From NCBI GenBank assembly GCA_028023455.1, contig JAQFVV010012573.1, forward strand, positions 2,040,815 through 2,104,814: a stretch of DNA of 64,000 bases, given 5' to 3'. The stretch comes from Epiperipatus broadwayi (taxonomy: Eukaryota; Onychophora; Udeonychophora; Euonychophora; Peripatidae). Below are positions 36,601 to 49,423 of the stretch, piece by piece. A model generated the notes under the pieces. The model was not told the DNA's origin and made no database searches. It saw only the letters and a program-made list of their open reading frames with translations. Every line of letters begins with the position of its first letter. Position 1 is the first letter of the stretch. A program made the position numbers and the translations under genes.

Positions 36601-38895
36601 AAGGGATAAGAATGAAAAGGCAAAATAAGATATCGGAATGAATTCAAAAAAGCATGTACACATGATGGCAATAATGAGTTATGACCTAGTTATTACTAAT
36701 AAAACTGAGAATGAACCATCATAAGAAGAAGCTTGCCTAACTAAAACATTATATAATTGATATCACAAAAACAAATATAAAATTCACTGAGACAAAATAA
36801 TAAACTATAAGAGAGATACTAAAGATATTATCTCTTAAACCTACAATAAGTGATGTGTAAAACTGATAAAATAATAAATGTAGCAAAATATAGCTAAATA
36901 TAAAATTGTGGCATAACAAACAATAAATAATATACATGTCAATAAAAGAAATTAACTTCTTGAAAATAGTAATTAATAAATGAATTTTATATTTTTCTTT
37001 AAATAATGCATTTAGAATAATCTGGCATACTAAATAAATTTAAGACTTTTATTAGCCATACACTGATTCATATTCATAAAATCAAAGCTGTGTTTTATTG
37101 TTTATTTTAAATATAATTTTATTCACATATGTAGATATTCTATTTTTATGGCATTCACCACATAAGTTTTATTAAATTTAACAAATGCATAATAAAGTCT
37201 TTCAATTATACAATTATTTTATACCAATAAATATAGTTTTAAAATGTAGCATTTATAAAAAAGTCTTTTATTATTTAAAAGATCTTGCAAATTTGTTAAA
37301 TAGTTTTTATATTTTTATATCATATAAAACTCAAATTATACCAAAAGAAAACATAGTTGAAATTTGATAAAAATATTTAGTATACTTTAAGTATAATGAT
37401 TGCTTAAATTTCTTTAAAAAGCAGATTAAAATATTTTTAATATTATTATCAAATATCTTGAAAATTTCTATATAAATTCTAGAAATTATGTTTTCTAAAA
37501 CAAAATATAGATAGCATAAAATGAAGTTAACAAAGTTTTTACAAAGTACAAATAATACCTTTGGTTAAACTTTGTTATTGCAATAGATTTCTAAAAAATA
37601 ATTCAAATCCTGAAATATTTGCTGTTGAAAATTTCCATTATGCAATTCTTGTTGAAACTTAAAATATTAAGAAGTTTTAATTGTAAAAATAACCTGGACA
37701 AATATTTTACTTAACAATGCATATTACTAAGTTATTAAGATAAAATCAATTAAAAAATTACAATTGTAGACAAATTAGATGTATTGAAAACAGGAAAAGT
37801 GGATAGTATGTGTAAATAGAGTCTCACCACATCCAACTTATATAAGATAAGTCATATGATTGATATTTATTGATGTGATTGACAATTGAAATTCATTCCC
37901 AATTGACCTAATTAACAAAATCTTAAAATTTCTCTGTATCTATTGAAAAATTCTAAAAACAACTGCAATTAACTTAATTCCCAAACTTTCTGGTGTCAAT
38001 CATCTAGATAGAAAGTCAAAACAAATAATTAATTAATAATAGCATAATCTTTTAACAAATTGACAAGTTATTTATTAATGAAATCTATTATGGTAATAAA
38101 AAATATACATCCTTTAAGTACATTGAAGATTTACATTAATTTAATAAAATACAATTATATTAATAAAATATTAACAATATTTACTTTAAATATGTTTTTT
38201 ATAATAAGATCTCAGAATATATTTTTCATCATTATATCTTTTTAAAAGGAAATACATTATAAAACATTAAACTTAAAATGTTAAATTTCAGTCAGGGAGC
38301 TCTTAAATAATTACTAGCTTTCAATATATATACTCATATTCCATTATTAAATGTTTTTTAAGAATGCTAACTTTAATATATTAACTAATTATTGGTTTAA
38401 AATTATACACTTTTTAAATCAACCAAACCCTAGGATTTTCTAATTAACATTAAATTATACAATACTATTAAAATTAAATAATACACTTTTTTGGCAATTT
38501 AGTTAAATATCTAAGACTTACTTTAAACTTATTTTAAAGTTCTTCAATAATATTTTATATTAATAAAAATATGACAATTAAGTTAAGATTAGTTTAGCTT
38601 TATTCTAAAAGTTAAACTTATTAATATTTTAAATCACTAACAACTCTATGACTAAATAAATAACTAAAATTATAAAAATTATTTATGGTGTTTAAACATT
38701 ATAAAATTACATTTATAAACAATGTTAAAGTTTTTACCATCTTATAATATTTATTCTGAAATGATTCATCAGTTACATATGCACTTAATTATTATTTAAC
38801 AATAAAATTTACTTACTGAAAAATTAAACTGTTAATTTTTTTTAATAATATATCATAAAAAAATGTGACATTCAGCCTTATACGAAACCTGAAGG
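29000..38895. other. long AT-rich region, almost feature-free
   Basis: Nearly 10 kb with no recognisable protein fragment on either strand. Small items: a 50-bp tandem duplication at 31151-31250, short duplications near 30745 and 32800, a C10 run near 33471, (TA)n at 33657-33687 and two hairpins at 36467-36564. The short frames of 60-62 codons here are chance. Confidence 0.5.
36467..36564. other. two adjacent hairpins
   Basis: CTTGTAGT/ACTACAAG (36467-36496) and GGTACTG/CAGTACC (36532-36564). The local GC content is above the surroundings. Unknown meaning. Confidence 0.4.
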
Positions 38896-38899
38896 TCGC

Positions 38900-39110
38900 A
38901 ATATATATGTATAAAGTAATTTTTGGTTAAACAATGAGTTATTTTTGATTACTTTCCAACATTTTAACAGAATAGTATTCACCACTGCATGTTTCAGTGG
39001 AAAATCATCTATCATTCTCAATGGTGGATACTATTTCATCGAAATGTTAGGAAATAATCAAAAATAATATGGTTTAACCCCAAAACTCTGTTATTTACAT
39101 CATATAACCA
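38900..39110. repeat. foldback family F
   Basis: Imperfect palindrome of about 210 bp. The arms share GTTATTTTTGATTACTTTCC and AATAGTATTCACCA-type blocks with their complements. The right arm carries TCATCGAAATGTTAGG, the left arm complement TGTTAAAATGTTGG. Confidence 0.6.
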
Positions 39111-39126
39111 TAAAACATTAAATAAA

Positions 39127-39129
<3 letters not shown>

Positions 39130-39202
<73 letters not shown>
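39130..39202. repeat. (TA)n tract
   Basis: Broken once by GTATTG. It borders the left end of the family B foldback. Confidence 0.9.
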
Positions 39203-39939
<737 letters not shown>

Positions 39940-40558
39940 AGTGTAGAATGTATTTTAAATAGTAAAGAGTATATTGACACAAAATTTTTCAGAAAGATTT
40001 ACTATTATATAATATATAGAAAATTAGCAACATAGTGAATACAAATTAATATCAAGCAAATAAAATATTTCTTTCTGATATTAATAAAAGAATATCTATA
40101 TACATACACCACTCTGTCCCACATTATTAGAAAAACACAATAGCTAAATATGCTATTAAATTCCTCTTACTGCCTAAAATTAGTGAGATAATTATGTGAT
40201 ATATTTTGATTTTATAATTAAAATTAAAGAGCATTCATATAACAATAATGTTAACTTTATATACAAACTATATACAAGTTAGTAAAATGCCTAGATATTC
40301 ATCACTTTGTTCAAATAAATGATTCAGTAAAATGTAAAAGCTAAAAATATATGTCATTTATTTTAACCTGAAATAAAATTGTAGCAATATATGTTTATGT
40401 TGTACATTGATTCAAAACTAAAGTCAAAATAAAAACTCACAGTAAAATTTATAGATAGTATAATAAATATTAGATATGTGTAAGATGGAAGATAAGTCAA
40501 AATATTAGAGTTTCAAGAAAATTTTCAAATGAAAATATTTATTGAAATAAGCTTTTAA

Positions 40559-40745
40559 TATACAAAATAGATGTTGCACTTAATAATATTGTCAAAAGTT
40601 TAGAAGTGCATAAAATACAATTATAAACTGTAGGTGAGAATTCAAATTTATAAAATCTAATTCTCATCAACAGTTTATAACTGTATTTTATGCACTTCTA
40701 AAATTTTGATAGAATTGTTAAATGCTACATCTATTTTGTATATCA
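40559..40745. repeat. foldback family G
   Basis: Palindrome of 187 bp. The arms contain AGAAGTGCATAAAATACAAT and complement and TACAAAATAGATGTTGCA and complement, centred near 40652. No coding content. Confidence 0.65.
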
Positions 40746-41256
40746 GACTTTCCTTTACTGCTATGTTAAAGCAATTAAACTTGTGCTTTGTGTCTTCATT
40801 ATTCAACATCTTCTAAATGACAATTTATTTTAGATAGATCATTTATTTTTCAAACTCTTAATTTAGATGGCAATGATAGTTCTTTTTAGATATTCAGGAA
40901 AGTTTACTTGGTGGGTTAGAAAATAATAATCCAAAAAGAAAGTGTCAAAATAATATTTACAGTTTTAACTGCTGTGGTGACAATACACTATCTTATGATT
41001 GACTTTGATGCCATTCTGGCAAAAATTGATGAATTGTATTTTATTTATTCTTAATTTGTATTTATAGTTTTTCCTCTAATACTCAAATTACTTGGATAAT
41101 CTAAATAGCTGAAATTCTAAACATAAATAAGCAGATTGCTGTTAATACTTTTATTTATACTGTTAATTACCCATATAATTGATGTTATTTAAAAAGCATG
41201 GTATTATTTATAGTAATCAGTAACAATCATAATAATTCTGCCATCAAAATGTAAAA

Positions 41257-41393
41257 AAATTATATGCAATTACACCTATGCTTTGTACATAGAGAAAAAT
41301 ATCAAGAACATTGGGTATGAACTTAATGCACTCTTGGTTTTTGATATTTTTCTCAGTGTAAAAAACTATGATATAATTGCATAATTTCCAATT
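41257..41393. repeat. foldback family H, weak
   Basis: Inverted repeat around GAGAAAAATATCAA/TTGATATTTTTCTC with further outward matches (TTATATGCAATTA / TAATTGCATAA). Confidence 0.45.
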
Positions 41394-41399
41394 TATCTA

Positions 41400-44300
41400 T
41401 AACTAATTTCAAATAAACAAGTTAATTAATTTTTACATTTAATTTATGTAAATACAAATATTTTATGATTTAAGTCTTTTAATTTAATTTACAAATAATT
41501 TTAAACCAACTATGAATAATTAATGAAAACATCTACAGAAAAGGAAATTTTTTAAGTACATGTTATATTGAAAGCATTCTAGGCAGTAATAAAGCTGAAT
41601 ATTTTTTAAAAAACTATCTTACTCTGCGGAGGTTTTCATTAACAATCGTACATTAAATAATTTTAATGTATATTCAACTTTAATAGAATTTATTTATATT
41701 ACAAATGTGATTATAAAACTTTCACACTTTTAGTATCTGATATAAATATTTAATTGTAAGGAAAGTAGTTTCTTTTAATTTTTTTATTTTTAAAATAATG
41801 TTGTCCCAAGTAAAAATAAATATTATTTAATTATTTTAATTTTACATAATTATTTTAAATTGATCTTTAAGTAAGCAACAAAAGATGACAATCAAAAATA
41901 CCACTCTATTGCATTTTTATATGTGCTAAAAAACCAATATCATGAACACTTAATTTTATGCTTTATGAATTCTTTAAAACAATTCTAATCATTTCTTTTC
42001 TCAGTATTGTGTTATATCATTAATCTGTCATACTAAACTTTGCTCTAAAAGCCAGAAGACTTTGTAATATATTTTAAGTTATCATGATAATATTTCCCTC
42101 TTAATATATATGTGATGTATATATGAATAATATAATTAGTCTTCAAATCGTGTATCAATAAATTAAGTTAAATGCCTACTTATTGTTAGGTAAAAAATAG
42201 AGCAAGAAAAAATAAAATCTCACAAGCCATGTTTAGCGAAAATTACAAATTATGCCTTCTCTATTTTATTTTTTGAAGCACTTCTAAAAACATTTGTACC
42301 TATACGCACACACACACATATATATAGTTGAAACAGCATTTTTTAAATGTCTTTATAGACATATAGATTCTTCTACTATATAAGATACATTTAGCTTGTA
42401 TTATATATTGTAGCCATATAATAATTACAAGTATTAAGTACAAATGCCAAATATGACAATAATAATTAATAGCATGTTAATTTTAAAACCTTGGTGAATA
42501 AAGGATTAAATAAATGTTTTGTTCCACTATGTATATGTAAGTTTGTTGCATTTAATTTTAAATAAATATTTGGCACAAAACTAATAAAAAAAAATGCTTG
42601 TTAACTGATTGTAAAAAATAATTTTGGAAAAAGAGAGAGACAGAATAAGTTCTGATATATATATTTGTATTTTCTGTTTTCTCTTTCTCTGTTTCCAATC
42701 ATGATTAGTAATCATGATCCGTTTTTCCTGTGTTTATTAAAAAGCAAACATTGACAATGATCTTAAATTAGGTGTCTAATTAAGTTGCTTATTGATAAAC
42801 ACTTTATAGAGATTGGATGACAGCAATTGGGTTTGATAAGCTATAAAAAGCCGTCAGTAAAAAAAAATTAAGTCAGTACGCGTGTATATACGTGCTAGAA
42901 TTTTAAAATAAAAAGTGTTATAAATCATATATGCAATGGATTTACATATATATATACACGCTAAACTTTAAAAAATGGTTTGCTGAGAAAACTTTTGCAG
43001 TCCATGTTTCAACTGAATAGTGTTCCATGGGATAAAAAATTAAGTTATTCAGCCTGAATAACCTAGCATTAAGAAAAAAAACTTAATTGCTTCATTCCAG
43101 TTCTATCATACATGAATACTTAAAGTGTCTTAACAAGAGAGCATAAAGCAAAGAAACTAAAGAACATCAACTACTAGCAAACTACAGACTGATCACTAAA
43201 GAAATACTAAGATTCATTTTATTAATTGGCAAAATTCACAATTTTTTTAAAAAAAAACACTTGGATAAACTTATAAACTGCATGGGAATAACTAGTGGAT
43301 GGAGAACTCTTTTTAAACTTGTGAACAAATGAGAAATATATTTCAAAACTCAATGAAAGAAAAAAATGATTCATAAGAATTAATATCACAAGCTAAAGTA
43401 TAAGTTTTTTTGGTTGTTTTTTTTTTCCCACAAAGGGCAAAATTCAAAATACAAAAGGATACAACACAAGAAGTAAAGAATAAGAGTAATTATTTATTTT
43501 ATCACTATATTTATAAATGAATATATATTTTTTTCTTTCTCTCAATTGCTAATTTTAATCAGTTTTAATTTATTTCTTTACATTAATCCATCTACTCTAT
43601 TTTTTGTATATAGTTGTGCATTATCTATTTTTTTAAATATGATTAATTTTTTTTCATGTATATAATTTCAATCTTTATATGGCATCTGGTTAATAAAATA
43701 TATGTATATTTTTTAGTATGTGTATCTACTTAATTTAAAAGAAAAGGTAAGGTAATATTATCATTACCTAGTGATGTAGATGTCTTGCCAAGGTCAGTAA
43801 TTACTAAGATCACTTGCATATTATTACCAGAATAAAATTGTTATTGTTCATTTATTTTGTCTTGTTCACTTCTCATTATGCATTTCATTAAATTAAACCA
43901 GTGACTTTCATCAATTCCCAAAGTTATGATCAAATGTTAACAAAATCTCTTCAAAAGGTTGTAAGTTTAAACATAGTTTTATGGTGCTGCTATTTTGGGT
44001 CTTTAACAATATGTACCTGAACAGAACTAATCAATATTCTTGAAATCCTTAAGTAACATAGTTTATATTCATATGATGTGCATGAAATATTACCATATGG
44101 AGTTAATATTATCAGCAATAAGCTTTAAGCTGATAATGCCCCTCAGTATATTCATCATAGTGTTAAATTGGGCTAGTAAACCAGTTACAGCCTTGATCAA
44201 ATGTAGCCTGTTCATGGTAGTGCATAGGGAATTATATTACAATATATATGAATATATATGTGAAAAATGAGTAACTCCTTAGGATCTTTAATAAAAGATA

Positions 44301-44490
44301 CTGTATCAATCATATTATGTAGATGATGATAGATGAGGTCAATCAAAATAACCTGTATTAAAATAGTAATAATGAGAAAATATATAGATGAGTGAATCCA
44401 AAAATTGTATCAGCATGGATATATATGTGTGTGTGCATGCACTTGTGTGTGTAGTATTATAATCATTGATTCTTAAAAAAACCTTAATAA
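41400..44490. other. AT-rich stretch without recognised genes
   Basis: Microsatellites at 42308-42328 and 44430-44450. A TATAAAAAG box-like sequence is at about 42843 but has no gene behind it. The 76-codon frame at 44040-44270 has no recognised domain. Confidence 0.45.
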
Positions 44491-44501
44491 AAATGGCAAC
44501 T

Positions 44502-44600
44502 GTCAAGTGTTGGTGGCCTAACGGTTAGCATAGCTGCCTTTCAAGCAGCTGGCCTGGGTTCGCTTCCCGGTCAACACTTTGACATATGAAAAAAAAAATT
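44502..44600 (+). mobile_element. tRNA-Glu-derived SINE
   Basis: The tRNA-like part is 44507-44577: acceptor stem GTGTTGG/TCAACAC, A box TGGCCTAACGG, anticodon stem GCTGC/GCAGC with loop CTTTCAA (anticodon TTC, Glu), B box GGTTCGCTTCC and a good T stem. The D stem is poor. It is followed by TTTGACATATG and an A10 tail. The 6-bp duplication GCAACT (44496-44501 and 44601-44606) marks retroposition. The homologous copy at 53848-53952 makes this a SINE family rather than a working tRNA gene. Confidence 0.75.
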
Positions 44601-44819
44601 GCAACTAATTTTGTAAAAAATTGTGGACTTTAATAGAAAAATTGTGTTAAATATACATGAAAAAATGGCACAATCAAGCTCATAGATTATCTTAATTATA
44701 GTAATTATTTGATTGTAAAAGCAAAGTTTGCCAATACAAAGTCACATAAATAATTATTTGTGCTCATCTCTTTGTTAGACTGCTAAGCAATTATACTTCA
44801 ATTTTTTAAAGTTATAAAG

Positions 44820-45240
44820 GTTGCATTGCTAACAAATTATATAATAAACTGTGAAACTCAAATCAAACCAAAATTTAAGTAAATACTTCTTTAATATAAC
44901 TAAACATTAAACTTCACAGGATAGAGATAATTTTTGTTATTTTTGAAACCATTATAAATTAACAAGGAATATTGAATATGTAATAACTAATAAATACAAT
45001 ATGGTAATAGTCTTTCTGAATCTGTTATTTTCAATGCTTCTCTTATCAAATCACTCTGCAAATGTAAAATAATTCTTTAAGTTAATTTTGTCAGATAATA
45101 AATTATATAATTCAGTGAGAATTTCAAATTAATTTCAGATATAAACACAACTCCTTTTAGTGCAATCAAACATTAAACTTCAAAAGATAAATATAATTTT
45201 CATTAATTTTATAAAATCTTTATAAATTAATAAGTATTTG
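44820..45240. repeat. diverged direct repeat, period about 263 bp
   Basis: ACATTAAACTTCA..AGATA and CTTTATAAATTAA-type blocks near 44905 and 44950 recur near 45170 and 45220. Old and divergent; no coding content seen. Confidence 0.4.
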
Positions 45241-45249
45241 TGCTTCAAT

Positions 45250-46415
45250 CTATATGTAAAATCACTAAATGAAATAATTTCAATCATTAGTGCTATAATA
45301 GTAATTTACATATTATTAATCATATATAAATCACTAGGTGAAGGGATGACATTCAGAAAGATTTTAAAATGAGTAGAAATGATTTCTGTCTAATGAACTT
45401 TAATATTTAATTGTACTGAAGGAGGTTTCATTTATAACTTGGGTTTGATTTCAAACTCACCCTAAATTTTATAACTTGGTGTTAATCAAATATAAATGAT
45501 CATTTTACACTTGCTTTACAATATTTCAAAAAGATATATTAATATTATTAACATTTGAAAAAGTTTTTATTTCTGGTGATTTACATATAGCTTGAAATGC
45601 TCTATGTATTAGTTATTATTATACTTGTATTTGCTTTGTTAAAGTACTATTATATGCAATGAAAAGTTATTAACAGTTATTGGATTAAAATATTATATCA
45701 TACTGAAACATGACTTATAAATAATAATATCAAATATTTATTTCCTTTTGCCTTTAGATTAATGCATATTCCAAATTATAATGATGAGCAAACCAAGCAA
45801 TGTTATATTTTAAATTATTTTCTAATAACATTTTTTAGAGTAAATGATATATTTCAAATTGTATTATTATTCCTAAATAATATCCAGAAAAAGAATATTT
45901 TTTTTAAAATAGCTTTTTGTTTCTACTTATTGCTGGTTAATGTCATCATACTGGTAATCATTTCAGGAGTGAAGGGCTAACCTACAGGCATTATTTTAAT
46001 CTTTCTGCATTTTAATTAATTCTTTTCTGTTATTGCTTCTAAAATAAAGCATTCATATCTAGAATGCTGATTGCACACATTAGAGCATTCTTAATTAATT
46101 AACTGTATATCATGAAGAAAAAACATACATTCACAAAATTGGAAATAAATTGAAAATAAGCTTGCTTAACAAATTAATAACGTATTTATTGATGACAAGA
46201 AAACAAGAAAATTAAAATAACTTTGGCATTGTTATATATGTGTAAATTAAAAAGCTTAAATGCAAATATTTTTCAGATATATATTTGTCTTTTAACTTGA
46301 GTAGAGTTTTATTTTCCTATACTTCATAAAAGTATTCATAGAAATAGTAAACAATGAATTGCTGACATTAAAAAAATGACAAATAATTCCGCTTCATTCA
46401 CTATATTTATTGTCA
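45250..46415. other. AT-rich stretch without recognised features
   Basis: No gene or repeat recognised. The 72-codon frame at 45762-45980 is hydrophobic and unsupported. Confidence 0.45.
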
Positions 46416-46495
46416 CACACAGCAAGCTAGAGTAATCAATGGATGCCACAAGGCTTGTGCATAAAACCCCCATCTAGTGCTTACTCATCCAATAT

Positions 46496-46535
46496 CCCCA
46501 GACTAGTTTCTGGATTGTGGCCTTCGTCAGTGAGG
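46496..46535 (-). ncRNA. hammerhead-like ribozyme motif, unit 1
   Basis: Read on the minus strand: stem I CCTCA; core CTGACGA; short stem II (GG/CC); GAAA; self-complementary ACTAGT as helix III; TC at the cleavage position; then TGGGG, which pairs with CCTCA (one G-T). This is the order of a minimal type I hammerhead. Confidence 0.55.
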
Positions 46536-46950
46536 AGCCTTGGATCTGAGAGCACTGCACCTAGATCTTAGAATCTAATGCAACTCTTCAGCATCCACCT
46601 TTTATATCCACTTAACTACAAAATTTATGAGTCTTAAATTGAAAACACCTTAATATTTTCAAACCAAGCTCATTAGCTTATATAGTCATATAAGTCTGAA
46701 CTCAGTTCAGAACCTATACATTTTGGTGTCTTTGGTTTTTTAATAACCATAGCCACCACTGTGCTATTAGACAGCATTGGTTTTAAGCCAATAAACATCA
46801 CATGACTACCATTTCTTATGCTTGCTTATAACTGTTATTAAAACAGGCAAACTTCACTATATGTATTGGCACACACAGCAAGCTAGAGTAATCAATGGAT
46901 GCCAGAGGCTTGTGTATAAAATCCCCATCTACTGCCTACTCATCCAATAT

Positions 46951-46991
46951 CCCCAGACTAGTTTCTGGCTTGTGGATTTTCATCAGTGAGG
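46951..46991 (-). ncRNA. hammerhead-like ribozyme motif, unit 2
   Basis: The same order on the minus strand 455 bp later: CCTCA, CTGATGA, weak stem II, GAAA, ACTAGT, C, TGGGG. Core and stem I are intact; stem II is the weakest part. Confidence 0.5.
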
Positions 46992-47900
46992 AGTCTTGGA
47001 TCTAAGAGCACTGCACCTAGATGTAAAGATCTAATGCAATCCTCCAGCAGCCACCTTTTATCTCCACTTAACTACAAAACTATGAATCTTAAATTAAAAA
47101 CACCTTAATATTTTCAATTCAAACTCATTAGCTTATATAGTCATATAGGTCTGAACTCAGTTCAGTACTTATACATTTTGGTGTCTTTTGGTTCTTTAAT
47201 AACCATATCCACCACTATCCTATTAGACAGGATTAATTTTAAGCCAATAAACATCACATGACTACTATTTCTTATGCTTGCTTTAGCAAGCATAAGAAAT
47301 AGTATTCATGAGATAGTAGTCATGTGATGTTTATTGGTTTAAAATTAACCCTGCCTAATAGGATAGTGGTGGCTATGTCTTTGGTTCTTTAATAACCATA
47401 GCCACCATTATCCTTAGGCAGGATTAATTTTAAGCCAATAAACATCACATGACTACTATTTCTTATGCTTGCTTAGCAAGCATAAGAAATAGTAGTCAGT
47501 CATGTGATGTTTATTGGTTTAAAATTAACCCTGCCTAATAGGATAGTGGTGGCTATGGTTATTAAAGAACCAGACACCAGTGAGTTTTGCCTGTTTTAAT
47601 AACAGTTATAAGCAAACATAAAAAATGGTAGTCATGTGATGTTTATTGGCTTAAAATTAATCCTGCTTAAGGATAATGGTGGCTATGGTTATTAAAGAAC
47701 CAAAGACACCACAATGTATAGGTACTGAACTGAGTTCAGAGCTATATGACTATATAAGCTAATGAGCTTGGATTGATAAATATTAAGGTGTTTTCAAATT
47801 TAAGTCTCATAGTTTTGTAGCTAAGTGGAGACAAATGGTGGCTGCTGGAGAGTTGTATTAGATCCTAAGATCTAGGTGCATTGCTCCCAGATCCAAGGCT

Positions 47901-47940
47901 CCTCACTGATGAAGGCCACAAGCAAGAAACTAGTCTGGGA
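47901..47940 (+). ncRNA. hammerhead-like ribozyme motif, inverted unit
   Basis: CCTCA (47901-47905), CTGATGA (47906-47912), stem II GGC/GC, GAAAC (47926-47930), TAGTC (47931-47935), TGGGA. Stem I keeps four of five pairs. Confidence 0.5.
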
Positions 47941-48234
47941 ATATTGGATGAGTAGGCAGTAGATGGGGATTTTATGCACAAATCTTCTGGCATCCATTGA
48001 TTACTCTAGCTTGCTGTGTGTAGCAATATGTATAGTGAGTTTTGCCTGTTTTAATAAGTTATAAGCAAGCATAAGAAATGGTAATCATGTGATGATTAAT
48101 TCAGCTTCATCCATGTTACAATTCAAATCTTAACACACAGTATATAAACTTTTAAAATAGCATATAATTTTCTTATACTGAATGTGTCTTATATCTGTAA
48201 ATAGAGGGATTTGAACTGAGAAATTTTCAGTCTA

Positions 48235-48470
48235 AATTGACATTTTGACTATGTGGGTATGAACAAGGGCTTTGAGATTTTCATTGTCAGTTTTTCAATA
48301 AAATGGATGATTGAATAGTTAGAATAATGAAAAGTTTGAAGCGTGTCCATTAAAGTTTAAGTCATTGCTATCTTAATATAAAATGAGTACTGATTGTATA
48401 TATGGATTGGAAATTATGACCTAACCCAACTGATGAGCACTGATTCTACACAAAATACATATTTTTTTTA
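48235..48470 (+). repeat. foldback family D, single-arm copy
   Basis: Diverged copy of 3575-3830. It keeps an intact CTGATGA (about 48432) followed by a degenerate stem and AAAATACATA. Confidence 0.5.
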
Positions 48471-48724
48471 AATTAACAATAATTCTATTTTAATATTTTT
48501 TCATTAATACCCACAGAAATGCCTGTAATTCCTATTCATTGATTTATATATTTTACCCCTATTACAATTTAAATGTCAGCATACAAAAAATATATATTAA
48601 AATGGTGAGAGTTTTTTTAGATTTTTTTAACCTATTACCTTAATGCAAAATTTCATTCTCCACACATGAAAAAGTGAGTCTACTTTTACTAAAATCTTGA
48701 GTCAAAAACAAACAAATTATGTTT

Positions 48725-49310
48725 AATAATCCATCTGGCTGCTAGATTAATTTCACTCTGAATTACTAACAATTTTGACCAAGGTATGCTTATAAACATT
48801 GGAGCTCCAAGAACAGGTGGATTTTTTCTATTTTTAACCCCTTATCCACATTTTGAGTGCTTTTAATTCATAGCATGAGGGAGAGTGATTTACTCCTTTT
48901 GTTTTCATATACATTGAGCTATTAAATTGATAAAAAATCAAGTCAAATATTGAGGGTATTTTTGAAGCTTGTTAAGAGTTTGTTTTTTACGTACTCTATA
49001 TATAACATTGAGCTATGTTTAATTTAATGTTTACATATTAAATCTTATTCAATTATTATAATCAAAGTGTTAAAAGAGAGATTTTGTCTCCTGTATTACA
49101 TTATTGATTATTAGTTTACTAATATTTAGTGTCATATTCCATCCAGATGACACATAATTTTAATCTGAACTACCAACTATGTTGACAAAGATATTCTTAT
49201 AAAAATCAGAGCTCCAAGAATAGGTAGATTCATCTATTCTTAATCATTTCTTCAATATTTAGAATCCTTTTAATTCATAGCCTGGGGAAGGTTGATTTAC
49301 TACTTTTATA
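48725..49310. repeat. diverged direct repeat, period about 405 bp
   Basis: Shared blocks include TCCATCTGG/TCCATCCAG, GGAGCTCCAAGAACAGGT / AGAGCTCCAAGAATAGGT and TTTTAATTCATAGC with GTGATTTACT/TTGATTTACT. I could not identify a protein on either strand. Confidence 0.5.
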
Positions 49311-49391
49311 TAATATAATATATATATATAAAATAAATAAAATGTCCTTTTATATAATATAATATATATATATAAAATAAATAAAATGTCC
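49302..49391. repeat. tandem duplication with TATAATATAATATA
   Basis: About 44-bp unit, two copies, ending AAATAAATAAAATGTCC. Confidence 0.8.
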
Positions 49392-49423
49392 ATTAATTAA
49401 AAACAAAATTGTTATTATATATG

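Larger units (their letters stand above)
46416..48095. repeat. compound array of foldback family A units
   Basis: Two direct units of about 455 bp (starting near 46425 and 46875, each opening AGCAAGCTAGAGTAATCAAT) are followed by short alternating inverted pieces, centred near 47284, 47375 and 47474 (AAGCATAAG/CTTATGCTT), and then a full unit in the opposite orientation (about 47583-48035). Landmarks: GAACTCAGTTC palindrome, GGTTCTTTAATAACCATA, and the hammerhead-like block. No open frames. Related copies: 4651-5487 and 51733-51992. Confidence 0.85.

Noticed and set aside
42835-42870. TATAAAAAG core-promoter-like box
   Set aside because: No coding sequence or other promoter element follows; expected by chance in such AT-rich DNA.
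44040-44270. 76-codon frame with hydrophobic segments
   Set aside because: No recognisable family, no splice or promoter context, local composition like the non-coding flanks.
44507-44577. Functional tRNA-Glu(TTC) gene
   Set aside because: Weak D stem, A tail, target duplication and a diverged homologue show a SINE.
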